55,775 nucleotides of DNA from Paenibacillus mesophilus (GTDB taxonomy: Bacteria > Bacillota > Bacilli > Paenibacillales > NBRC-103111), in NCBI RefSeq assembly GCF_005938385.1, contig NZ_VCRA01000042.1, forward strand, positions 1 to 55,775, read 5' to 3'. Shown here in pieces: positions 7,930-15,379 of this stretch (position 1 is the first letter of the stretch; each line of letters begins with the position of its first letter). The notes below the pieces were generated by a model. It made no database searches. It was given only the letters and a program-made list of their open reading frames with translations, and was not told where the DNA came from. Both the position numbers and the translations under genes were made by a program.

Positions 7930-9207
7930 TCAGGAAGCGGAATTTTTGACGCGTTTGCCGTCAGGCTTCGCCTCCAGCGTATCGAGAAATTCGCGGTTCG
8001 TTTTGGTATCGCCCAGCTTTTTGAGAAATGCGTCGACGAAATCGTGCGAATCGTTCATATTTTTGCGAATCGCCCAAATTTTATCGAGATCCTCTTTGGT
8101 CAGCAGCATTTCTTCACGCCGCGTACCCGAACGGCGGATATCGATCGCGGGGAAAATACGGCGTTCCGCAAGCTTGCGGTCCAAGTGCAGCTCCAAATTG
8201 CCGGTTCCTTTGAACTCCTCGTAGATAACGTCATCCATTCTGGAGCCGGTCTCGACCAGCGCCGTCGCGAGAATGGTCAAGCTTCCGCCTTCCTCGATAT
8301 TCCGCGCCGCTCCGAAAAACCGCTTCGGACGGTGGAAAGCGCTCGGATCGATACCCCCGGACAACGTTCTTCCCGATGGAGGAATAACAAGATTGTACGC
8401 CCGCGCCAGCCGGGTGATGCTGTCCAGCAAAATCACGACGTCTTTCTTGTGCTCTACCATCCTCTGCGCCCGTTCGAGCACCAGCTCGGCTACCTTGATA
8501 TGGTTCTCGGGCAGCTCGTCGAATGTGGAGGCGACCACTTCCGCCTTGACCGATCGCTGCATGTCCGTCACTTCCTCCGGACGTTCGTCGATCAGCAGCA
8601 CGAACAGTTCCACCTCGGGATAGTTGAGCGAGATGCTGTTGGCTATCTCTTTCAGAAGAAGCGTTTTCCCCGCTTTCGGAGGAGCTACGATCAAGCCGCG
8701 CTGACCCATGCCTACCGGACTCAACAAATCCATAATTCGGGTTGAAAGATTTGTGGGCGTTGTCTCGAGTACGAACTTCGTTTGAGGATAAAGGGGGGTC
8801 AGAGCCGGAAAGTGCAGCCGTTCCGCGGCCGTTTCCGGTTTCTCGCCGTTAACCGCTTCGACCTGAAGCAGGCCGAAGTACCGTTCGTTTTCTTTCGGCG
8901 GCCGGCATTTGCCCGATACTTTATCACCGGAACGCAAATCGAATTTGCGAATCTGCGACTGCGAAATATAAATATCTTCCGCACTGGGCAAATAGTTGAT
9001 CGGTCTTAAAAACCCATACCCTTCCGATAAAACGTCGAGCACGCCTTCCATGAACATCAAACCGCCCTTTTCGGCCTGGGCTCGTAAAATGGCAAAAATC
9101 AGTTCTTTCTTCTTCATTTGGCCGTAAGCCGTAATTTGATGTTCTTTCGCCAACTTGTACAAGTCGGTCAACTTCAACTGCTCCAGCTGCGCCAGATGCA
9201 TATCCAT
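7930..9207 (-). CDS. rho: Transcription termination factor Rho
   Basis: Rho is the hexameric RNA helicase that ends untranslated transcripts. The 425 residues carry the N-terminal helical Rho_N domain (LTDLYKLAKEHQI), the cold-shock RNA-binding domain (EGYGFLRP, DIYISQSQIRKFDLRSGD), Walker A PPKAGKTLLL, Walker B VVILLDSITRLARAYN, and the Q/R-loop motifs GGIDPSAFHRPKRFFGAARN and DRKLAERRIFPAIDI. I prefer the ATG at 9207 since GGTGG lies 9 bases before it; ATGs at 9216 and 9225 are alternatives. The long insertion typical of high-GC Gram-positives is absent. Confidence 0.97.
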   Translation of the reverse strand: MDMHLAQLEQLKLTDLYKLAKEHQITAYGQMKKKELIFAILRAQAEKGGLMFMEGVLDVLSEGYGFLRPINYLPSAEDIYISQSQIRKFDLRSGDKVSGKCRPPKENERYFGLLQVEAVNGEKPETAAERLHFPALTPLYPQTKFVLETTPTNLSTRIMDLLSPVGMGQRGLIVAPPKAGKTLLLKEIANSISLNYPEVELFVLLIDERPEEVTDMQRSVKAEVVASTFDELPENHIKVAELVLERAQRMVEHKKDVVILLDSITRLARAYNLVIPPSGRTLSGGIDPSAFHRPKRFFGAARNIEEGGSLTILATALVETGSRMDDVIYEEFKGTGNLELHLDRKLAERRIFPAIDIRRSGTRREEMLLTKEDLDKIWAIRKNMNDSHDFVDAFLKKLGDTKTNREFLDTLEAKPDGKRVKNSAS

Positions 9208-9279
9208 ATTATTCATCCACCACACTATTCTTTAATTCGGAAGGGCATTAAAATCTAGCATTTCCGTTTTTCTTTCAAT

Positions 9280-10560
9280 CTATTCTCGCGCTGCCGTCAG
9301 CTCCGTGCTCTCTTCTTCCCATACTTCCGCTCCCAAATTGCGCAAATTCGGCACCAAATTCTCGTAACCCCGGTGTATGTACTCGGTTCCGCTAATTTCG
9401 GTCACACCCGATGGCACCGTCAGAGCCGCCGTAAACAATGCCGCTCCCGCGCGAAGATCGGTAGCTCTTACTTTCGCAGCCGATAGTACGCCGCCTTCTA
9501 TAATGGCCGAGCGTCCTTCGACTTTGATTTTGGCACCCATCCGGATCAGTTCGGGAACATGCTTGAAGCGGTTGTTGTACACGTAATCGGTTAAGATGCT
9601 GACGCCTTTCGCTTGCGTGAGGAGACTGGTCATCGGGGACTGGAGATCAGTGGCAAATCCGGGGTAGACGAGCGCTTTCACGTCGACGCTTTCGTATTCC
9701 GGCTGACCGACGACGCGAATCGATTCGTCCATCTCGTAGATGTGGACGCCCATTTCCTGGAGCTTGGCAGTCAAAGCCTCCAAATGCTTCGGGATGACGT
9801 TGTCGATAACGACATCTCCCCGGGTGGCCGCTGCCGCGATCATGTAAGAGCCTGCTTGAATCCTGTCGGGAATAATGGAATGCCTGCAACCTTGCAGCGA
9901 GTCGACCCCTTCGATCCGGATCGTTTCGGTGCCCGCTCCTTTGATTTTGGCTCCCATCGAGTTGAGTAGAGTGGCTACATCTATAATTTCTGGCTCTTTG
10001 GCCGCATTTTCGATCAAAGTGATACCTTTGGCGCGGGAAGCCGCCAACATGATGTTGATCGTCGCCCCAACGCTGACGACGTCCAAATAAATTTTCGCTC
10101 CGCGAAGCTGCTTCGCCCGAATGTGGAGGCTGCCGTATTCATTGCGCACTTCCGCTCCGAGCGCTTCAAAGCCTTTCATATGCTGATCGATCGGTCTTGG
10201 CTCGAAATTGCAGCCTCCGGGAAGTCCGATCGTCGCTTCCCCGAATCTTCCGAGAAGCGCTCCCATCAAATAATACGAAGCGCGAAGCTTCTTGACATTG
10301 CCGTTCGGCATAGGTACCGATTTCAACGCTTTCGGATCGATGATCATCTGATCGCCGCTCCGTTCCACACTCGCTCCCAGCTCCGTAAGCAATTCCGTAT
10401 AAATGCCGACATCGCTGATGATCGGGAGATTATCCAGCACTACCGTCGTCTCCGCCAGTATCGCCGCAGGAATCAATGCAACCGCGCTGTTTTTTGCCCC
10501 GCTGACCGTGACCGTTCCGCGAAGCGGACGGCCCCCTGCGACCATGAGTTTTCCTGTCAT
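9280..10560 (-). CDS. murA: UDP-N-acetylglucosamine 1-carboxyvinyltransferase
   Basis: MurA transfers enolpyruvate from PEP to UDP-GlcNAc, the first committed step of peptidoglycan synthesis. The 426 residues begin with the SGAKNSAVALIPAAIL UDP-GlcNAc loop, and the catalytic Cys117 lies in LPGGCNFEPRPIDQH, the site attacked by fosfomycin. ATG at 10560 has AAGGGGG upstream. Position between fba and rho fits B. subtilis murAB/murZ, the second MurA of Bacillota, so a paralog elsewhere is expected. About 90 bp separate it from fba. Confidence 0.95.
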   Translation of the reverse strand: MTGKLMVAGGRPLRGTVTVSGAKNSAVALIPAAILAETTVVLDNLPIISDVGIYTELLTELGASVERSGDQMIIDPKALKSVPMPNGNVKKLRASYYLMGALLGRFGEATIGLPGGCNFEPRPIDQHMKGFEALGAEVRNEYGSLHIRAKQLRGAKIYLDVVSVGATINIMLAASRAKGITLIENAAKEPEIIDVATLLNSMGAKIKGAGTETIRIEGVDSLQGCRHSIIPDRIQAGSYMIAAAATRGDVVIDNVIPKHLEALTAKLQEMGVHIYEMDESIRVVGQPEYESVDVKALVYPGFATDLQSPMTSLLTQAKGVSILTDYVYNNRFKHVPELIRMGAKIKVEGRSAIIEGGVLSAAKVRATDLRAGAALFTAALTVPSGVTEISGTEYIHRGYENLVPNLRNLGAEVWEEESTELTAARE

Positions 10561-10600
10561 TCCCGTCAATTCCCCCTTACCTGTTGCGCAAGAAGAGAAC

Positions 10601-10638
10601 GGGAAACCCACCGGAAGGCACATGTCGGTGAATTTCCC
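10601..10638 (-). terminator. Weak hairpin between fba and murA
   Basis: GGGAAA at 10601 pairs with TTTCCC ending at 10638, with a further CACCG/CGGTG step inside. On the minus strand it is followed only by a pyrimidine-rich GTTCTCTTCTT rather than a clean T run, so it may attenuate rather than stop transcription from fba into murA. Confidence 0.4.
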
Positions 10639-10651
10639 GCCTTCGCAAAAT

Positions 10652-11506
10652 TTACGCTTGGTTGCTGCTGCCGAACAAACGAATTTTCGATTTAACGACC
10701 TCAACCATAGCTTTGCGCGCAGGCGTCAAATATTTGCGGGGATCGTATACGTTCGAGTCTTTCGCCAGCACTTCGCGGATCGCATCGGTACATGCGACCT
10801 GATTCTCGGTGTTCACGTTGATTTTGCCTACGCCGGCCGTGATCGACAGACGGATCGCTTCGTCCGGCACGCCGGAACCGCCGTGAAGCACGATAGGCAC
10901 GGGAATGGCTTTGGCTACCTTCTCGATAATGTCATAGTGGATCTTCGGCTCGCCTTTGTACATGCCGTGCGCCGTACCTACCGCGATGGCAAGGCAGTCA
11001 ACGCCGGTTTCTTCGTAGAAGCGGATCGCTTCCTCAGGCTTGGCCAAGTTGGCATGCTCTTCGTCGACGCTGATATCGTCTTCGACGCCGCCGATCGTAC
11101 CCAGCTCGCCTTCGACGGAAACTCCCATGGCGCGAGCGGCTTTGACCACTTCCTTGGTCAAACGGATATTCTCCTCAAGCGTGTAATGGGAGCCGTCGAA
11201 CATAACGGAGCTGAAGCCGGCGCGGATACATTTCATTGCTACTTCGAAGCTGCTGCCGTGGTCGAGATGGAGCGCGATCGGCAATCCCGATTTCTTGGCC
11301 GCCGCTTCAGCAATCGCTACGGTATATTCCATGCCCATATATTTCAGGGCGCCCTCGCTCACGCCGAAAATGAATGGCGAATTTTCTTCGATGGCCGCAT
11401 CCGTAATCGCTTGTGCAAACTCCAGGTTGTTCATGTTGAATTGACCGACCGCGAATTTATTCGCTTTCGCTTTCGGCAAAAACTCGTTCATCGAAACAAG
11501 TGGCAT
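10652..11506 (-). CDS. fba: Class II fructose-bisphosphate aldolase
   Basis: This zinc-dependent glycolytic aldolase splits fructose 1,6-bisphosphate to DHAP and glyceraldehyde 3-phosphate. The 284 residues show class II hallmarks: catalytic and metal residues in HLDHG (about 80-84), VEGELGTIGG, AVGTAHGMYKG and LHGGSGVPDE, and a phosphate loop GVGKINVNTE. ATG at 11506 has a perfect TAGGAGG site. It lies between spo0F and murA as in B. subtilis, with the transaldolase gene found between fbaA and murAB in B. subtilis missing here. Confidence 0.96.
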   Translation of the reverse strand: MPLVSMNEFLPKAKANKFAVGQFNMNNLEFAQAITDAAIEENSPFIFGVSEGALKYMGMEYTVAIAEAAAKKSGLPIALHLDHGSSFEVAMKCIRAGFSSVMFDGSHYTLEENIRLTKEVVKAARAMGVSVEGELGTIGGVEDDISVDEEHANLAKPEEAIRFYEETGVDCLAIAVGTAHGMYKGEPKIHYDIIEKVAKAIPVPIVLHGGSGVPDEAIRLSITAGVGKINVNTENQVACTDAIREVLAKDSNVYDPRKYLTPARKAMVEVVKSKIRLFGSSNQA

Positions 11507-11561
11507 TGTCGTTCCTCCTAAACGTTCTTCATGAATTGAGATCCGAGTGCAATACTGATCT

Positions 11562-11570
11562 ATTATAGCA
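11562..11570 (-). promoter_or_regulatory. Extended -10 promoter of fba
   Basis: The minus strand reads TGCTATAAT, an extended -10 with consensus TATAAT, 56 bp before the fba start. The -35 region is poor. The intervening leader has no obvious structure. Confidence 0.65.
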
Positions 11571-11672
11571 TACTCGTCCGTGAAATGGTAACCTGCTCCC
11601 CGCCGGCTTCCCCGATGGCTTCCGGCTTTCCGGGCTCCGAAAGTCCCCCGCGAAACCGGTGAGCGGGGAAAC

Positions 11673-11696
11673 AAAAAAGGATCCTGCTAGGATCCT
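11673..11696 (-). terminator. Intrinsic terminator overlapping the spo0F stop
   Basis: The minus strand has AGGATCC, loop TAGCA, GGATCCT, then T6. The 5' arm is made of the last two sense codons of spo0F and the loop contains its stop codon, so terminator and coding sequence overlap. Confidence 0.85.
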
Positions 11697-12079
11697 ATCG
11701 CGAGTCTCGGCGAACCGGAGCGCAGCTCTTTATTAACTGCCATTCTCAGGTCATCGATATCGAACGGTTTCGTAAAATGCGTCAGCGCCCCCAAATCGGT
11801 CGCTTCCTTAATCATGTCGAGCTCTCCGTACGCGGTCATCATAATGACCTTGATGCTCGTGTCGATCTGTTTGATATGCTTCAAAATGTCCAAGCCGTCC
11901 ATGCCCGGAATTTTCATGTCGAGCAGCACCAGATCGGGGGATTCTTTGCGGACGATTTCGAGAGCCAATTTGCCGTTGGGAGCTTGAAACGTATTGTATC
12001 CTTCGTTGCTGAACACTTCAACCAGCAATACCCGGATGCCGTTTTGATCGTCGACAATCAACACTTTCTTCTTATCCAA
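11687..12079 (-). CDS. spo0F: Sporulation phosphorelay response regulator Spo0F
   Basis: This single-domain receiver of 130 residues passes phosphate from sporulation kinases to Spo0B and then Spo0A. The acidic pocket is D10-D11, the phosphoacceptor is Asp54 (LVLLDMKIPGMDG), the switch Thr lies in MMTAYGE and the conserved Lys in HFTKPFD. There is no output domain. Motif spacing is the same as in B. subtilis Spo0F. ATG at 12079 has GAGGAGG upstream. A sigma-H promoter lies about 190 bp upstream, as for B. subtilis spo0F. Neighbours fba and pyrG confirm the locus. Confidence 0.95.
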   Translation of the reverse strand: MDKKKVLIVDDQNGIRVLLVEVFSNEGYNTFQAPNGKLALEIVRKESPDLVLLDMKIPGMDGLDILKHIKQIDTSIKVIMMTAYGELDMIKEATDLGALTHFTKPFDIDDLRMAVNKELRSGSPRLAIGS

Positions 12080-12267
12080 TCATCAAACCTCCTCACAACT
12101 TTGCCTGAACAAAGCCTTTTAGAAAACGCCCGTGCCCGCCTCGGCATCCGCCTGTTCATCGGCATCGAAACCCGGATTTTCGAAAACCGGACATGCTTCC
12201 GCTATTCGGCGGTCTTCTGCCCTTGAAACATCCATCCACATACGCCAATCTTTCGAGTTCTTAATTC

Positions 12268-12296
12268 AAATTCGATACCGATTACAAGAATCCTGC
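12268..12296 (-). promoter_or_regulatory. Sigma-H-type promoter of spo0F
   Basis: On the minus strand -35 GCAGGATTC (12288-12296), 11 bp, and -10 ATCGAATTT (12268-12276) match RnAGGAwWW-N11-RnnGAATww in all core bases. About 190 nt of leader follow. Within it, TTTTCGAAAAT loosely resembles a Spo0A box, which I would not call without testing. The rest of 12080-12393 holds only the pyrG terminator. Confidence 0.7.
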
Positions 12297-12342
12297 TGCT
12301 TCGCGAAGAAAGTTGTAAGGATTTACAAAAAAGTTAATGAAC

Positions 12343-12375
12343 GAAAAAAGCACCGGGCGGGCGGCCCGATGCTTC
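12343..12375 (-). terminator. Intrinsic terminator after pyrG
   Basis: The minus strand has GCATCGGGC, a short loop and GCCCGGTGC, followed by TTTTTTC, 20 bp after the pyrG stop. Confidence 0.85.
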
Positions 12376-12393
12376 GAACGTAGATATTTCCTT

Positions 12394-14028
12394 TTATTTG
12401 ACTGCCGATTCTTCCTGCTTCCGTACCCCAATCTCCATGGAGGCCCGTACAAAATGCTTGAACAACGGCTGCGGCCGATTCGGTCTGGAAGTGAATTCCG
12501 GATGGAACTGCACCGCCAAAAACCACGGGTGGCCCGGCAGCTCGATCACTTCAACAAGTCGTCCGTCCGGAGAGGTGCCGGAAATTTTCAGCCCCGCGGA
12601 CTCCAAAACTTCCCGGTACTCGTTGTTGAATTCATACCGGTGGCGATGACGCTCGTACACGAGCTCGTCCTCGTAGCATCTCATCGCGAGAGAGCCTTCG
12701 GCGATTTTGCACGGATACAAGCCGAGGCGCATTGTACCGCCCAAGTCTTCGATATCCTTTTGCTCCGGAAGCAAGTCGATGACCGGATACGGAGTAGTCG
12801 GATGAATCTCCGAGCTGTTCGCTCCGTCCAAGCCGGTTACGGAACGGGCATATTCCACGACCGCTACCTGCATGCCGAGGCAAATGCCGAAGAACGGTAC
12901 GCCGTTCTCGCGGGCATAGCGGATCGCCGAAATTTTCCCTTCGATCCCCCGGTCCCCGAACCCTCCCGGTACGAGAATGCCTTGCACGCCCCTGAGCAGC
13001 TCGGCGACATTATGTTCGTATATATCTTCCGCGTTGACCCAGCGGATCTCCACTTCGGTGTCGCAGTCGATACCGGCATGTCCGAGCGCCTCCACAATGC
13101 TCAAATAAGCGTCGTGAAGAGCGACGTATTTGCCTACTATGGCGATTTCCGTACGATTCTTAAGCGACTTCACCTTGGCTACGAGACGTTCCCACTCCGT
13201 CATATTCGGCGGATTCTTGAACGCATCGAGCTTCAGATGCTTGACGACGATGTCGTCCAGCCCTTGCTCCCTGAGCATCATCGGCACTTCGTACAGCGTG
13301 CTCGCATCCTGGCACTCGATGACCGCTTCCGGGTCGATATCGCAGAACAATGCCAGCTTGCGCTTCATGTCTTCGGCGAGCGGATGCTCCGTCCGGCACA
13401 CGATCACCTGCGGCTGAATGCCGATGCTCCGCAGCTCTTTAACGCTGTGCTGGGTCGGCTTCGTCTTCACTTCCCCGGCCGCCTTCAAGTAAGGAATAAG
13501 CGTGACGTGAATGTACATCACGTTATCGCGGCCGATGTCGCTCTTGATTTGGCGGATCGCCTCAAGAAACGGCAAGCTCTCGATGTCGCCTACGGTACCC
13601 CCGATTTCCGTAATGACGACGTCGGATTGGGTCTCGCGGCCCGCCCGGAATACGCGGTCTTTGATTTCGTTCGTAATATGCGGGATGACTTGAACGGTTC
13701 CGCCCAAATATTCGCCGCGGCGCTCTTTCGTGATGACGGACGAGTAAATTTTCCCCGTTGTTACGTTGCTCGTCTTGGACAAATTAATATCAATAAAACG
13801 TTCGTAGTGGCCGAGGTCCAGGTCCGTTTCCGCTCCGTCGTCGGTAACGAATACTTCGCCGTGCTGGTATGGGCTCATCGTGCCGGGATCGACATTAATG
13901 TACGGGTCGAACTTTTGAATCGTTACCTTGAGCCCCCGGTTTTTGAGCAGTCTCCCCAAGGACGCAGCGGTAATCCCTTTACCGAGCGAAGAAACGACGC
14001 CGCCTGTTACGAAAATATACTTGGTCAC
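12394..14028 (-). CDS. pyrG: CTP synthase
   Basis: CTP synthase aminates UTP to CTP with ATP and glutamine. The 544 residues have the synthetase domain (TKYIFVTGGVVSSLGKG at the start, then KFDPYINVDPGTMSPYQHGEV region) and a class I glutamine amidotransferase domain with nucleophile Cys in FFGICLGMQ and the catalytic HPE motif in QFHPEFTSRP. Translation starts at GTG 14028, with GGAGG 9 bases upstream; the frame stays open to 14160 but that part is leader. The leader carries a promoter and attenuator of the kind described for B. subtilis pyrG. Confidence 0.97.
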   Translation of the reverse strand: MTKYIFVTGGVVSSLGKGITAASLGRLLKNRGLKVTIQKFDPYINVDPGTMSPYQHGEVFVTDDGAETDLDLGHYERFIDINLSKTSNVTTGKIYSSVITKERRGEYLGGTVQVIPHITNEIKDRVFRAGRETQSDVVITEIGGTVGDIESLPFLEAIRQIKSDIGRDNVMYIHVTLIPYLKAAGEVKTKPTQHSVKELRSIGIQPQVIVCRTEHPLAEDMKRKLALFCDIDPEAVIECQDASTLYEVPMMLREQGLDDIVVKHLKLDAFKNPPNMTEWERLVAKVKSLKNRTEIAIVGKYVALHDAYLSIVEALGHAGIDCDTEVEIRWVNAEDIYEHNVAELLRGVQGILVPGGFGDRGIEGKISAIRYARENGVPFFGICLGMQVAVVEYARSVTGLDGANSSEIHPTTPYPVIDLLPEQKDIEDLGGTMRLGLYPCKIAEGSLAMRCYEDELVYERHRHRYEFNNEYREVLESAGLKISGTSPDGRLVEVIELPGHPWFLAVQFHPEFTSRPNRPQPLFKHFVRASMEIGVRKQEESAVK

Positions 14029-14082
14029 GTTTGTAAACCTCCGTTCAAGTCTGGAAAGCAAGTACGCCCGACAGCCCCGGGC

Positions 14083-14122
14083 AAAAAAAATAAAAGTGAC
14101 TCCCGCCGAGACGGGGCACTTT
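14083..14122 (-). terminator. Attenuator hairpin in the pyrG leader
   Basis: The minus strand folds AAAGTG.CCCCG with CGGG..CACTTT and ends in TTTTATTTTTTTT, about 35 nt after the predicted start and 55 nt before the pyrG GTG. Its 5' arm contains CCCCGTCTC, which extra G residues could pair with. In B. subtilis, low CTP causes repeated G addition at the GGGC start and the poly(G) disrupts the terminator. It may also end read-through from rpoE. Confidence 0.75.
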
Positions 14123-14155
14123 AGTCGGATTCGTTGACGAATTGTAAATCTATAG

Positions 14156-14194
14156 CCCAAAACATAGTTTACCCGGTAGCCGGGAGACTGTCAA
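14156..14194 (-). promoter_or_regulatory. pyrG promoter with GGGCT start
   Basis: On the minus strand -35 TTGACA (14189-14194), a 17-bp spacer and -10 TAAACT (14166-14171) place the start at the G triplet 14158-14156, giving a transcript that begins GGGCU. B. subtilis pyrG begins GGGC and depends on that run for CTP-sensing reiterative transcription. Confidence 0.8.
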
Positions 14195-14243
14195 GGGACG
14201 GCGATTATCTCGCCAAATCCATAATTCCGATCGGGAACGCCGG

Positions 14244-14819
14244 TTATTTATCGTCGTCTTCGTCGTCTTCTTCCTCTTCGCTTTCTTCGCCTTCTTCGCC
14301 GTCCTCGAAGTCTTCTTCCTCTTCCGCCTCTTCGTCGATTTCGGCGATCTCTCCTTCGACTTCCTCCATCTCGGTGTCGTCGATCGCTTCTTCGTCCTGA
14401 TAGAAGTCTTCTTCCTCTTCGCCGCTGAACTCGTCTTCGCCTTCGTAGGACTCGTATTCCTCTTCGGCTTCCTCTTCCTCGGCGTAATAATCGTCGTCGT
14501 CGTCGTCGTTGATGATTCTCGGATGCTTGGAATTGCCGACCGAATCCTCGGACTTCTCGACCGGGTACCAGCGCTTCAGGCCCCACAGGTTCGTGCCTAC
14601 GCACGCGAATCTTCCGTCTATATTAATCTCCGTATATAACTGCGCGATGACCTGCATCACTTGATCGTCGGTCAAGCCTTTGATTTTGGCTATTTCCTGC
14701 ATCAGGTCCCGGTAATAATACGGGTTTTTTGACGCTTTCAACACTTCGAACGCAAGATCGACCATCGGCATTTCTTTAGCCTGTTCCGCATCGATTTTCA
14801 GCGTATAGGGGCTGCTCAT
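14244..14819 (-). CDS. rpoE: RNA polymerase delta subunit
   Basis: Delta is a Gram-positive RNA polymerase subunit that speeds recycling and lowers nonspecific binding. The 191 residues split into a folded N-terminal HARE-HTH domain (about 1-95: MVDLAFEVLKASKNPYYYRDL, LTDDQVMQVIAQLYTEIN, GTNLWGLKRWYP) and a long, almost purely Asp/Glu tail (about 105-191) that mimics nucleic acid. ATG at 14819 has GGAAAGGA upstream. Position before pyrG is conserved. The reverse strand of the acidic tail reads as an Arg-rich frame, which is a shadow. Confidence 0.95.
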   Translation of the reverse strand: MSSPYTLKIDAEQAKEMPMVDLAFEVLKASKNPYYYRDLMQEIAKIKGLTDDQVMQVIAQLYTEINIDGRFACVGTNLWGLKRWYPVEKSEDSVGNSKHPRIINDDDDDDYYAEEEEAEEEYESYEGEDEFSGEEEEDFYQDEEAIDDTEMEEVEGEIAEIDEEAEEEEDFEDGEEGEESEEEEDDEDDDK

Positions 14820-14931
14820 GGCCTGACACTTCCTTTCCAACGTGGTCTGATGACAACCGATCCTGTATCTCCCTGGCTGATCGAGCCGCCAAGAGATGAC
14901 CCTTTCACTAAAATGCCCATTATCTTCATTA

Positions 14932-14960
14932 AGTAAAACCTATTTTATACAAAAATGCAA
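14932..14960 (-). promoter_or_regulatory. Possible rpoE promoter
   Basis: The minus strand has TTGCAT (14955-14960), 17 bp, TTTACT (14932-14937), about 110 bp before rpoE. It is a modest match. Confidence 0.4.
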
Positions 14961-15030
14961 CTGCGCCCGCCCCAAAAGTCCCCCAAAAGTGAAGAATGCC
15001 TCCGAAGCTTGGTCCGATTTCGCCCAAACA

Positions 15031-15145
15031 CAAAAACGGAAGCCAAAAACGGCTTCCGCTTGGACTGTATCCGCAAGGCCGATGACGACCATTCATCACC
15101 TTGCATGCGACAAGAGCGCCCGGAGGTGCCCTTAACTCATACTAT
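15031..15145 (-). ncRNA. Candidate small structured RNA with its own terminator
   Basis: On the minus strand a 32-nt hairpin (15073-15104, GCAAGG.GATGA with TCATC..CCTTGC) is followed by a clear intrinsic terminator (CGGAAGCC, loop GTTTTT, GGCTTCCG, T5; 15032-15058). No gene on the minus strand upstream explains this terminator, because the next gene upstream, the protease, runs the other way. A weak promoter, GTGTCA-N17-TAGTAT, lies near 15140-15170. The RNA would be about 100-115 nt and I do not recognise the family. It occupies most of the 15030-15180 gap. Confidence 0.4.
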
Positions 15146-15250
15146 GAGTACTTCGTATCGTTGACACAACCGCCAGCCTAACTTTTGCGAAAAAAGGCGC
15201 TAATCTCATACGGGCGGATCGTACAGGTTCATATCATATCACGTAACGGA

Positions 15251-15360
15251 CTTAGGAACTTTAACGGAATAACGTACCTGCTCTCTGACGACCGGGACTT
15301 TTGCCGGTCCACAAAGCACAGTCGTCAGTCAGGCGGTAATTCCGTTAAAGTTCCTTTAGG
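15251..15360. repeat. 110-bp palindromic element (copy 1)
   Basis: The outer arms CTTAGGAACTTTAACGGAAT (from 15251) and the reverse complement of ATTCCGTTAAAGTTCCTTTAGG (to 15360) pair over about 25 bp with small bulges. Inside, CTGACGAC (15285) pairs with GTCGTCAG (to 15328), and GACCGG with CCGGTC. The element ends only a few bases before the ribosome-binding site of the S8 protease, so its transcript is a long leader hairpin. It resembles the element at 44707-44798 in outer-arm sequence and design. Confidence 0.7.
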
Positions 15361-15379
15361 AGTAGGGGAGGGAATTCAT

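Noticed and set aside
12150..12200. Spo0A box near TTTTCGAAAAT in the spo0F leader
   Set aside because: It lacks the TGTCGAA core and lies downstream of the promoter; the match is too loose.
12337..14124. 595-codon open frame on the plus strand across pyrG
   Set aside because: It is antisense to pyrG in full, has no recognisable domain and reads as His/Arg/Val-rich shadow sequence.
14248..14604. Arg-rich 118-codon frame on the minus strand
   Set aside because: It is the alternate frame of the acidic tail codons of the delta subunit.
14935..15095. 55-codon minus-strand frame starting ATGAATGGT
   Set aside because: It would run through the terminator hairpin, has no properly spaced ribosome-binding site and shows no recognisable domain.
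15185..15379. N-terminal extension of the S8 protease from an upstream ATG-like start
   Set aside because: It would translate the palindromic element, and a strong ribosome-binding site directly precedes the TTG at 15380.
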